Shown here in pieces: positions 39,971 to 48,595 of a DNA stretch of 64,000 nucleotides. A model generated the notes under the pieces. The model searched no databases. It had not been told where the DNA came from and saw nothing but the letters and a program-made list of their open reading frames with translations. Source of the DNA: Trichomonas tenax (lineage: Eukaryota; Parabasalia; Trichomonadida; Trichomonadidae). The stretch covers positions 1 to 64,000 of the forward strand of contig JALKBU010000051.1 in NCBI GenBank assembly GCA_023091735.1, written 5' to 3'. The position numbers and the translations under genes were made by a program. How positions within the stretch are numbered: the stretch's first letter is position 1; every line of letters begins with the position of its first letter.

Positions 39971-42900
39971 ATGCTTTCGAATTCTTTTCTTAATCGCTTT
40001 CACACTGAATACTCAAATTGCATAGAGTTCGTTCTCAATGGCAAGAAGATGGTCCTCGAAGAGGGCACCTTCGATCCAACGATGCCTTTAGCTTCTTGGC
40101 TCAGATTGGATGAAACCAATCTCAAGGGAACAAAAATCGGATGCGGGGAAGGTGGCTGCGGTGCTTGCACTGTTCTTGTCTCTTCCTTTGACCCGATAAC
40201 TAAGACAATTCGTCACAGATCTGTAAACTCATGTTTGATGCCTGTTGCTCAGGTTCACCACCAGACAATCACAACAGTTGAAGGTCTTGGTACAGTTGAG
40301 TCAGGTATTAACCCGATTCAGCAGGCCTTTGTCGAACATCACGGTACTCAGTGCGGATATTGCACACCAGGATTCATCATGAACGGATATTCCCTCCTCC
40401 TTGAGAATCCAACACCAACAACACACCAAATTGATGAACATTTCGATGGTAACTTGTGCAGATGCACCGGCTACCGTGGAATTCAAGAGGCTATGCGTGA
40501 GTTCTCCACAGATAACAAGCCAAACGACTCTGTTCTCAAGGATTCTTACAAGAGAAAGACAGCAACAAACGTTATTCCTGAAGTTCCAGTGGAATTCCAG
40601 GGAAGCTGCGAGAATCCAGTCCGCCTTCATTACAAGAACTACGACTTTTATATCCCAGCAACCATTGATCAGGTCTTGCAGATCAAGAAGGAAAATCCAA
40701 AGGCTGAAATTATCGTCGGTGGCTCTGAAGTCTTGATTGACATCAAGTGGGCCGGTCCAACACGTCCAGTTTACATCTCCACGCATCGTATCCCAGAGTT
40801 ATACAACATTTCATTAAAGGATGGAAATCTCACATTCGGTGCCAACACATCACTTCAAGACATCGAAGTCTTCTGCAAGCAGATGATTCCAAAGATAAAG
40901 CCACATGAAGGACGCATTCTTCGTGAATTACACGACAGATTGCAGGTTTTCTCATCTACACAAATCCGTAACACAGCCTGCGTTGTCGGTAACATCGTTC
41001 ACGCTGGAGCTGTCACAGATATGTCCAACTTCCTTCTCGCTGCAGATGCAATCTTACACATCCGAAATGCTGATACAAACCAGTTCCGCCTTGAGCCAAT
41101 GACTGACTTCTTCACAGGCTACAGGAAGATCAAGCTTTCTCCACAGGATGTCATCACACAGATTGATGTTCCATTGATGAAGGAGAACGAGCATTTCTTC
41201 GTCTTCAAGCAGGCCCACCGCCGTGAGGATGATATTTGCATTGTTTCTTCAGCATTCAAGGTCAGAATTTCCGATGATAACACAATCGAATACATTTCTC
41301 TTGGCTATTCCGGCATGGCCGCCTTCCCACAGCGTGCCAAAAAGGCAGAGAAGTTCCTCACAGGCAAGAAGTTCACACTCGAGAACATCCAGGAAGCCAT
41401 GAGAATCGTCAACGAGGAGGATCTCCCACTTGTCGAGAACGCTCCAGGTGGCCACGTTCAGTTCAGACGTGAACTCGCCAGCTCATTCTTGTTCAGATTC
41501 TTCCACCAGACAGAGAAGGAGCGTGGAAGACCACACGATGAATCTGCTTGCGGCATCATCCCACGTCCAGGAGCTGAATTCTCTGTTGCCCGTGCCAACA
41601 TGATCATCGATGGCCAGATGAAGGAAGACGTCGAGCTTAAGAAGCAGCCAAAGTACGTCCACTCTCCACTCCACATGAGATCAGCTGCTCAGCAGACAAC
41701 AGGTGAAGCTGTCTACACAGACGATATGCCAACATTCCCACACGGCTTACATGGCTACTTCGTCATGTCTACAGAGCCACACGCCAAGATAAAGAAGGCA
41801 GACTACAGCAAGGTTCTTGCATATCCAGGAGTCGTCGATGTCGTCACATACAAGGATATCAGAGGATCAAACCTTGTCGGTGATGTCATGAAGGATGAGC
41901 ACGTTCTCGCTGAAGATGAAGTCGTCTTTGTTGGTCAGCCAATCGCCGTCGTCGTTGCTAAGGATGCTACAACAGCTTACAGAGCTTCAAAGCTTGCTCA
42001 GATCGAGTACGAGAAGCTTCCAGCCATTGTCTCCATCCAGGATGCTATCGATGCTAAGTCTTACTATCCAATTCACCACCAGGTTGTCGATGGTGATATC
42101 GAGCAGGGCTTCAAGGAGTCTGACTATGTCATCCAAGGTAACACATCAATGGGTGTCCAGTCACACTTCTATCTTGAGACACACGCTTGCCAGGCTGTTC
42201 CAGGTGAAGATGGCCACATGAACATCTACGCTTCCACCCAGAACCCAACATTCACACAGTGTGAAATCGCCAGAGTTTGCAACATCCCAGCAAATAAGAT
42301 CGAAGTCCACGTCAAGCGCCTCGGTGGTGCCTTCGGTTCTAAGGAAACACGCTCAATCATGATCTCTAACGCTGTCGCCGTTGCTGCTCAGAAGCTCAAG
42401 AGACCAGTCAGACTTGTCTTGGATCGTAACGATGATATGGCAATTATGGGAGGCAGACACCCATTCTACGCCACATACAAGGTCGGCTTCAACCGCGATG
42501 GTAAGATCATCTCCTACAAGACAGACATGTACGCTGATTGCGGTTGGTCACTCGATCTTTCCCTTGCTATCACAGACAGAGCTCTCTTACACGCTGATTC
42601 ATCCTACAAGATCAAGCACTTGTCCGCTGACACATGGATGTGCAAGACAAACAACATGTCGCACACAGCCTTCAGAGGTTTCGGTGCCCCACAAGGCGTC
42701 TTGGTTCTTGAGACAGTTATCGAGCACATCGCCAACTACCTCAAGAAACCAGTTAACGACATCAGGTACATGAACCTATACAGAGAAGGCGATATCACAC
42801 ACTTCGGCACAGTTCTTGATAACTGCAACGTTGTTCCATCATGGCAGTACATCAAGAACAGATTCGACATCAACAAGGAGCGCAAGAGAATCGAGAAATT

Positions 42901-43894
42901 CAACGCTACACACAAGTACAAAAAGCGTGGTCTCGCTATGGCTCCACTCAAGTTCGGTATCGCCTTCACATTCGGCTCACTCAACCAGGCTGGCTGCTTA
43001 GTCCACATCTACAAGGATGGTACAATCCTTCTCAGCCACGGTGGTGTCGAAATGGGTCAAGGTCTCCACACAAAGATGTGCCAGGTCTGCGCTGATGCCC
43101 TCAAGGTCCCAATCGAGTTAATCCACATCGAGGAAACATCAACAGACAAAGTTGCTAACACATCTGCTACAGCCGCTTCCTCTGGTGCTGACTTGAACGG
43201 CCATGCAATTGTTCACGCTTGCGCTCAGTTGAACATGCGCCTTGCCAAGTACAGAACACCAGACAGAACATGGGCAGAGGCTTGCAGAGCTGCTTGGTTC
43301 GACAAGGTCGACTTGACAGCCCACGGCTACTATGGCATGCCAAACGTCGGCTTCGACTTCGTCAAGAAGCAGGGTATGCCATTCCAGTACTACGTTTACG
43401 GTGCATCCGCATCTGAGGTCGAAATCGATACATTGACAGGTGATCACCAGGTCATCCGCAGTGATATCGTCTTCGATGCTGGTGATCCACTCAACCCAGC
43501 TATCGATATGGGTCAAGTCGAAGGTGGCTTCCTCCAGGGCTACGGCTGGCTCACAATGGAAGAGTTCATCACTGGTGATGAAAAGAACAAGTGGGTCAAG
43601 CCAGGCAAGGTCCAGACGAACGGCCCAGGCTACTACAAGATCCCAGGCTGGAACGATGTACCAATCAAGTTCCATGTCGGACTTCTCCCACACTCCCAGA
43701 ACCCACTCGGTGTTTACTCATCAAAGGCTATCGGTGAGCCACCGCTCCTTCTTGCTAACTCCATTGCGTTCGCCATCGTCGATGCTATCAAGTACTCAAG
43801 AAAGGATCACGGACTTCCAGAGGAGTTCCAGATCGACTACCCACTCACATCTGACAGAATTCGCGTGATCTCAGCACCAAAGATCACAAAGTAA
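39971..43894 (+). CDS. Xanthine dehydrogenase (molybdenum hydroxylase)
   Basis: This 1307-residue enzyme oxidises hypoxanthine and xanthine and passes electrons through two [2Fe-2S] clusters and FAD. The plant-type cluster uses C58, C63, C66 and C88. The second uses C128, C131, C163 and C165. The FAD domain starts near 225, with a GGSEVLIDIK loop near 256. The molybdopterin domain spans about 575-1290. Active-site counterparts are E792 (GGAFGSKE), R870 (TDRALLH), F904 (FRGFG) and E1256 (KAIGEPP), so catalysis looks intact. Length matches animal XDH (about 1330). The longer frame starts at TTG; this ATG is the first in frame and follows a GGTCAAAA box. Strongly biased codons imply high expression. 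The enzyme needs molybdenum cofactor, which is unexpected in an anaerobic protist with few cofactor pathways. Confidence 0.95.
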   Translation: MLSNSFLNRFHTEYSNCIEFVLNGKKMVLEEGTFDPTMPLASWLRLDETNLKGTKIGCGEGGCGACTVLVSSFDPITKTIRHRSVNSCLMPVAQVHHQTITTVEGLGTVESGINPIQQAFVEHHGTQCGYCTPGFIMNGYSLLLENPTPTTHQIDEHFDGNLCRCTGYRGIQEAMREFSTDNKPNDSVLKDSYKRKTATNVIPEVPVEFQGSCENPVRLHYKNYDFYIPATIDQVLQIKKENPKAEIIVGGSEVLIDIKWAGPTRPVYISTHRIPELYNISLKDGNLTFGANTSLQDIEVFCKQMIPKIKPHEGRILRELHDRLQVFSSTQIRNTACVVGNIVHAGAVTDMSNFLLAADAILHIRNADTNQFRLEPMTDFFTGYRKIKLSPQDVITQIDVPLMKENEHFFVFKQAHRREDDICIVSSAFKVRISDDNTIEYISLGYSGMAAFPQRAKKAEKFLTGKKFTLENIQEAMRIVNEEDLPLVENAPGGHVQFRRELASSFLFRFFHQTEKERGRPHDESACGIIPRPGAEFSVARANMIIDGQMKEDVELKKQPKYVHSPLHMRSAAQQTTGEAVYTDDMPTFPHGLHGYFVMSTEPHAKIKKADYSKVLAYPGVVDVVTYKDIRGSNLVGDVMKDEHVLAEDEVVFVGQPIAVVVAKDATTAYRASKLAQIEYEKLPAIVSIQDAIDAKSYYPIHHQVVDGDIEQGFKESDYVIQGNTSMGVQSHFYLETHACQAVPGEDGHMNIYASTQNPTFTQCEIARVCNIPANKIEVHVKRLGGAFGSKETRSIMISNAVAVAAQKLKRPVRLVLDRNDDMAIMGGRHPFYATYKVGFNRDGKIISYKTDMYADCGWSLDLSLAITDRALLHADSSYKIKHLSADTWMCKTNNMSHTAFRGFGAPQGVLVLETVIEHIANYLKKPVNDIRYMNLYREGDITHFGTVLDNCNVVPSWQYIKNRFDINKERKRIEKFNATHKYKKRGLAMAPLKFGIAFTFGSLNQAGCLVHIYKDGTILLSHGGVEMGQGLHTKMCQVCADALKVPIELIHIEETSTDKVANTSATAASSGADLNGHAIVHACAQLNMRLAKYRTPDRTWAEACRAAWFDKVDLTAHGYYGMPNVGFDFVKKQGMPFQYYVYGASASEVEIDTLTGDHQVIRSDIVFDAGDPLNPAIDMGQVEGGFLQGYGWLTMEEFITGDEKNKWVKPGKVQTNGPGYYKIPGWNDVPIKFHVGLLPHSQNPLGVYSSKAIGEPPLLLANSIAFAIVDAIKYSRKDHGLPEEFQIDYPLTSDRIRVISAPKITK

Positions 43895-44064
43895 TTCATT
43901 TTTCCCCATAAATATAAAGACTTTAATTTTCAAACTTAGATTTTTGATATTTACATGACAAATATTTTTTACATAACAACAAATTGCAAAATGACAGTTT
44001 GCAAAATTCTGACATGGCAAAACGGTTATTTTGATTTCATTTTTTATTTCGCAATTAAAAACAA
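43895..44064. promoter_or_regulatory. Short spacer with recurrent elements upstream of SPC22/23
   Basis: TTTACATGACAAT at 43,950-43,962 and GACATGGCAAAA at about 44,011-44,022 lie about 115 and 54 bp upstream of the SPC22/23 ATG. The region also carries the xanthine dehydrogenase 3' end, with a CCATAAATATAAAG segment. Confidence 0.4.
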
Positions 44065-44604
44065 ATGCTATCGATGACCAACTTTATCAACAGAGGGTAC
44101 TCCATCTTCTACATGTCCCTCACAGCGTTCTGTATCGTCGCTGGATTCGGAGCATTGATGGCCCTTTTATATTCGATGGATCCTGTTGTTGATTTCTCTG
44201 TTGCTAACTGCAAAGGCTTCGGAATGACAAACAGAAAATTCGAGGAAGTATTCCTTTCATTCAATATCAGCGCTGATTTCACAAAATTAGTTCACGTCAA
44301 CACAAGGCTTTTCTACACATATATCGAAGCTGAATGGGAACATAAAAATGACAAGCACCGCTCGATTCTCTGGAACAAGCTCGTTTATCGCGAGGAACCA
44401 GTTATTTCTGCAGTTGATGTTCCAGGAAACTTCACACTTCGCCAGGTCGGTCCGTCAATGAAAGGAAAACCAGTCAAGTTGTTCTTTAGATTCCAACTTG
44501 TTCCGTTTATCGGTTTCTTTAGAACAGCTACAGTGAAATCTATCGATTATACACTCCCGGAACAGTACTTTTATCCACCAACTGTCCCAACAGAGGACTA
44601 TTAA
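44065..44604 (+). CDS. Signal peptidase complex subunit SPC22/23 (SPCS3)
   Basis: This 179-residue ER membrane protein is an accessory subunit of signal peptidase. It has the family layout: one N-terminal membrane helix (about 14-37) and a lumenal domain. SFNISADFTKLVHVNTRLFYTYIEAEW near 72-98 and LWNKLVY near 109-115 match the [26 protein letters not shown] and LWDKIVL blocks of animal SPCS3. Length equals the family's (about 180). Recurrent promoter-like elements lie upstream. Confidence 0.88.
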   Translation: MLSMTNFINRGYSIFYMSLTAFCIVAGFGALMALLYSMDPVVDFSVANCKGFGMTNRKFEEVFLSFNISADFTKLVHVNTRLFYTYIEAEWEHKNDKHRSILWNKLVYREEPVISAVDVPGNFTLRQVGPSMKGKPVKLFFRFQLVPFIGFFRTATVKSIDYTLPEQYFYPPTVPTEDY

Positions 44605-44756
44605 ATAGTATATTATATGTATCTCTCCAAATTTGATCTAAACATAAAATTATCTCTTCATACCATAAAAGTCTATTTATATACAACATACCTTTTAAGA
44701 ATAATGTTTAAACAAATGCATTCCGAACAACAATTTGACAAAATTAGATAAAATAA

Positions 44757-45575
44757 TTAAACAGGTTTTGTTGTTGCATTCAATATATAAGTCAAGCTTG
44801 TTGGTTGATCAGGGATGCTTGAGTTGATCGTGAATACGAACTTAGCCATTACTTGATCATAAATATGAATTTCACCAACACATCCTTGAATGTTTCCAAC
44901 TTTAAGGATTTTCTTGAACTTCTTCATATCAACAAGTGCTTCTGCTTCTTCCATTGTAGCGAGTTCAGTCTGGCCAACAAGATCAAGACCTGGGAATGTT
45001 GTTTCAACACTGATTGAGTCACTTTCAATCCTCATCTTGAATTCACCCTCTTTGTTTGCTTTGAGAGTCAGTAAAGGATTAATTTCTTTCATTTCATTGA
45101 CCCAATTCATAATTTGGCGGATGTTTGGTAATTTAACAGAAACTGATGGTGTGCCCCACTCAGGTTCTTGGTAAGTTTCTGTCATTCTTGGAGATAAAAT
45201 TGTTGCGGAAACTCTTTGTATCAATTGCTTTGTAGTATCATTGCTACGCTGATCAAATTCCAAAATAGTTCCTTCGCGATGCTTCTTGAGTACCATATTC
45301 ATTGTTGGCGACGTTTCATTTGTCAATGCTTGCGAAAGTTGCTGGGAATTGCACTTCAAAGTGATAATATCATCACTTTTAGAAGTAATGGTATACTTTG
45401 CAAAGATCAAATTAACGCTGCAACCGATCCATACAGCGATCTGATTAAATCCTTGAGGAACGACAATGGAAAGCATGGTCTTAGAGAAATGGAGAATCAC
45501 CTCTCCACCACAAGCTGTGAGAACGCTGACGAGACTTGAAAAAATCTCAGTGTTAACTGTTGCAATTAACTTCAT
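44757..45575 (-). CDS. Checkpoint clamp subunit HUS1
   Basis: This 272-residue protein resembles HUS1, part of the RAD9-RAD1-HUS1 (9-1-1) clamp that is loaded at damaged DNA and activates ATR signalling. It has the PCNA-like two-domain form. The second half matches best: SVSVKLPNIRQIMNWVNEM near 149-167, and a GEFKMRIESDSISVETTFPGL stretch that parallels [21 protein letters not shown] of human HUS1. The C-terminus (VDMKKFKKILKV and VFTINS) also aligns. It lacks a long extension. A PCNA assignment is unlikely because PCNA's loops and interdomain connector are absent. Two recurrent elements sit 48-77 bp upstream. Confidence 0.82.
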   Translation of the reverse strand: MKLIATVNTEIFSSLVSVLTACGGEVILHFSKTMLSIVVPQGFNQIAVWIGCSVNLIFAKYTITSKSDDIITLKCNSQQLSQALTNETSPTMNMVLKKHREGTILEFDQRSNDTTKQLIQRVSATILSPRMTETYQEPEWGTPSVSVKLPNIRQIMNWVNEMKEINPLLTLKANKEGEFKMRIESDSISVETTFPGLDLVGQTELATMEEAEALVDMKKFKKILKVGNIQGCVGEIHIYDQVMAKFVFTINSSIPDQPTSLTYILNATTKPV

Positions 45576-46037
45576 TCAAGAAGAGTGAACTTCCCCGGAC
45601 GATAGGAAATTTTTCAATATAGGTCATGTAAAATAAAAAATTGACATGTAAATATAATTCTTGAATTATTTCATTCGTATATGCTATATAATATTTATAA
45701 TTGATTTTTGAACTTATTTTTCTAAAATTCGTTACAGAACCTTCTGAAAACAAAGTTCATGCAATTAACCTTATTTTCTCAGACGAATTTATCAATGAAC
45801 AATTTGCCAATAATAGAAGAAATCATCTTTTCATTGATTTAATAGATAATTTACTAATAATAGAATATTGTAAATACCAAAATGTTCGATGAGAACAATT
45901 GATTTATCAAGAAATATGAATTTTAATGTTTGTTTAGACGAAGAATGCAACCAAATATAATTTTTGATTTTATGGAAGTGTATAATTATATTCTTGTTAT
46001 AGAATCAAATTTCATTGAAATTTATCAAAAATATAAA
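45576..46037. other. Divergent spacer between HUS1 and Grp170-like genes
   Basis: Besides the element pair on the HUS1 side, this AT-rich stretch has no supported gene. The short frame at about 45,701-45,892 has biased composition and no family features. Confidence 0.4.
45623..45652 (-). promoter_or_regulatory. Pair of recurrent elements upstream of HUS1
   Basis: GTCATGTAAA at 45,623-45,632 and TTGACATGTAAA at 45,641-45,652 are two copies about 19 bp apart. They read TTTACATGAC and TTTACATGTCAA on the gene's strand, within 80 bp of the HUS1 ATG. Confidence 0.5.
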
Positions 46038-48059
46038 ATGTTTCCCGTTTTAATTTTCTCATCATTTTCAAGCATTTACACAATCGATGCAGGAAATGAT
46101 GGAATCAGAGTTGGAATCGCTTCGAATGAAAATGGTGCCGGAATTCAACCATCTTCTCGCGGATGGAGATCAACACCGAATTTAATTGGAATGATGAACG
46201 AAACAAGAGGCAATGAAACGCGTACTAAAATCACATATGGATACGAAACAATCATTTCAAAGATCAGAGATCCACAACTTGTTCAACATAATCCATTTAA
46301 ATATTTAGCAAATCATTCTGGATACAAATTAGAGGAGTTGCATCCATCTGTTGCCTCCGCTCTCCTCTTGAGAAGTATAATTCAGACAATATCTCAAAAA
46401 GATCAAATAATTTTAACTGTTCCTTCATCTTCTTCACCTCATTATAGATCATCTATGCATGAAATGGCTCAAATTGCTGGCTTTTCTGATGTTGAAGTCA
46501 TTGATCAAAGCACAGCAATTGCTTCTGCATATGTTGTCGAAAAAATCAACAGAACTGCACGTAAAGATGAAACTGTCGTGTTTGTCGAAATTGGAGCTAC
46601 AAAGTGTGAAATTACACAGTGGAAATTCTCTCCAATTCCAAATCGCGTTAATATGACTCTCGAACAATATCATTATACCGATAAAATTAGCGGAAACAAG
46701 CTCGATCAACTATTTGCAGCTCATATCAAATCGAAATTGACAGAAAACATCGATGAAGAATCACTTATTAAAATCGGCCGCAAAACAAAAGAAATTCTCG
46801 CATCTGAAGAATACGCTGAAGTTTACATCCATCAATTAAATACAACCATCAATATAACTCGTCAAGAAGCTCGTGAATTTACAAAACCAATTATTTCACA
46901 ATTGGCTGAAATTCTTCGTGATTATCAAGCTGAAACTATTGAAGCTGTTGGTGGATCTACAAAATTCTTTGCAATTGACGAAAAATGCAAAGAAATATTC
47001 GGTGATTCATTTAAATCAGATATCGCAAGTGAAGAAATAATTGCTCTTGGTGCTGCATACTACGCTGCCCTCAAGACAAAGATTATCGGTAATATTAAGC
47101 TGTTTATTGATAGGCCAGCAATTTTCGATTATTATGTTAACAAGAGCGGTAAAACTGTTAAGCTTTTGTCTGGTGGTCAACCATATACTCGTAAATTCTT
47201 CAATGTTCTTGAAAAATCACGCTTCGAGTTTTATTTGAATGCAGAACTTCCTAAAGCTCTTCACAGTGTCGTTGATGTTGAAGAATCTAAGATTGCAAAG
47301 GGTCCATTCACACTTGTGTCTGTTGATGGATTCGATAAGTATGAAGGAAGAGGTGACAAAGATGGAAAACTCTTCTTGAATGTTACTTTATTGCCAACAC
47401 GTGGCTACGGTGAATACATTGTTACGCAGGTTTCTGGACAGCGCAAGAAGATGCTGTTCGATGTAACAGAGAGATGTCCTGATGACAAGAGAGCTCCAAG
47501 TGGCGATTCATTCGAAACAATGAAGCGCGAAGTCAATGCCATTAAAACTGCTAAACCATTAACAACAAAGTTAGAGCTTGAAGGATATATTGCTGAGATC
47601 GAAGATAGACTCCTTTATGATGCTGACATGGGCTATGTTATTAAGCAAGAGGAGAAAATTAGAGCATTAGATTTCATCTCTCAAGCTCGTCAAAACATGA
47701 CTGGATTGAAGAAGAGAAGATTAATGAAGTTGTTATCATCTGCACAGCTTAGATTAAATGAGTATGTTGTTAGAGCAGAGGAGCGTAAGGAGAGGCCATC
47801 TGCAGCAGAGACACTGAAGAAGGCAATCGAACAGATCGAACAGAGACTTCCATCTGCAACATCTGATGATACAACAATTAACTCTATCAAAGACTTCATT
47901 CAGAGCTCGAAAGATTACATGAAGATGGCCATGGAGATCGACAGATACTCCACCCCTGTAATCCTTGCAAAGGATTTGAGGAGGCGTGCTGATAACGTCA
48001 TGAAGAAGGAAACAGATTTGTTCGCTGGAAAGAGAGCATCAAATGCACAAGAGTTATAA
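46038..48059 (+). CDS. Grp170/Lhs1-like ER Hsp70-family protein
   Basis: This 673-residue protein starts with a signal peptide (MFPVLIFSSFSSIYT); the longer frame begins at TTG. An Hsp70 nucleotide-binding domain follows (about 16-360): IDAGNDGIRVGIA replaces the DLGTT phosphate-1 loop, VIDQSTAIASAYV near 156 matches phosphate 2, and VEAVGGSTKF near 310 matches the VGG adenosine loop. A reduced substrate-binding region (about 375-520) and a helical C-terminus follow. The order suits the Grp170/Lhs1 branch, which acts as a nucleotide-exchange factor and holdase for the ER Hsp70 BiP. There is no KDEL, but the end reads AQEL, a possible variant ER-retrieval signal. Several N-glycosylation sequons are present. 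Confidence 0.82.
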   Translation: MFPVLIFSSFSSIYTIDAGNDGIRVGIASNENGAGIQPSSRGWRSTPNLIGMMNETRGNETRTKITYGYETIISKIRDPQLVQHNPFKYLANHSGYKLEELHPSVASALLLRSIIQTISQKDQIILTVPSSSSPHYRSSMHEMAQIAGFSDVEVIDQSTAIASAYVVEKINRTARKDETVVFVEIGATKCEITQWKFSPIPNRVNMTLEQYHYTDKISGNKLDQLFAAHIKSKLTENIDEESLIKIGRKTKEILASEEYAEVYIHQLNTTINITRQEAREFTKPIISQLAEILRDYQAETIEAVGGSTKFFAIDEKCKEIFGDSFKSDIASEEIIALGAAYYAALKTKIIGNIKLFIDRPAIFDYYVNKSGKTVKLLSGGQPYTRKFFNVLEKSRFEFYLNAELPKALHSVVDVEESKIAKGPFTLVSVDGFDKYEGRGDKDGKLFLNVTLLPTRGYGEYIVTQVSGQRKKMLFDVTERCPDDKRAPSGDSFETMKREVNAIKTAKPLTTKLELEGYIAEIEDRLLYDADMGYVIKQEEKIRALDFISQARQNMTGLKKRRLMKLLSSAQLRLNEYVVRAEERKERPSAAETLKKAIEQIEQRLPSATSDDTTINSIKDFIQSSKDYMKMAMEIDRYSTPVILAKDLRRRADNVMKKETDLFAGKRASNAQEL

Positions 48060-48595
48060 CCGCAATGTTTTATATTTTCACTAAATATTGATTTATATCA
48101 TATTTATCTACTTATTTTCATAACAAATACTGTTTAAATCTAAAAATATGCCCAAATTACAAATATATATTCATGAATAAATGTTAGAATAGACAAAAAT
48201 ACTAATATTTATCATTGATAGATAAAAATAAAAGTTTTGGTCTATTTTAAGTCCCATTAAATCGTTTCATTATTTGTAAACTATCAAAATAAAGCAAAAC
48301 TGAGATAATTATCGATATATCTTCCTTGAAGAAAAATCAAATCTAGATTAAACCTAAATACACAGACTCATATATAGTGATTCCGAAGGGAATTAAGCTT
48401 GAATATAAGATAAAAAGAAAATATGCCTATAATTTCTTAAATTTTGATCAAATTCGAAAAATAAGAATTGAATTATATATTATTCATGTAGGGCTTTGTA
48501 GTGATGATAAAGAAATGAATGTAATATGGAATTTTAAAAAAATTAGCAAAAGTATTCAAAAGAAAGGCGGTGTAAAGTGGCAAAAATCCAAATTA
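48060..48595. other. Spacer upstream of helical-repeat gene
   Basis: This 536-bp AT-rich spacer contains GTAAAGTGGCAAAA at 48,572-48,585, 11 bp upstream of the chosen ATG. The open frame continues 5' to a GTG at 48,377 with biased, Lys/Ile-rich composition; I treat that part as non-coding. Confidence 0.4.

Noticed and set aside
48377..48595. GTG-initiated 73-codon extension of the helical-repeat protein
   Set aside because: It is Lys/Ile/Tyr-rich like spacer DNA, and a promoter-like box lies immediately before the chosen ATG.
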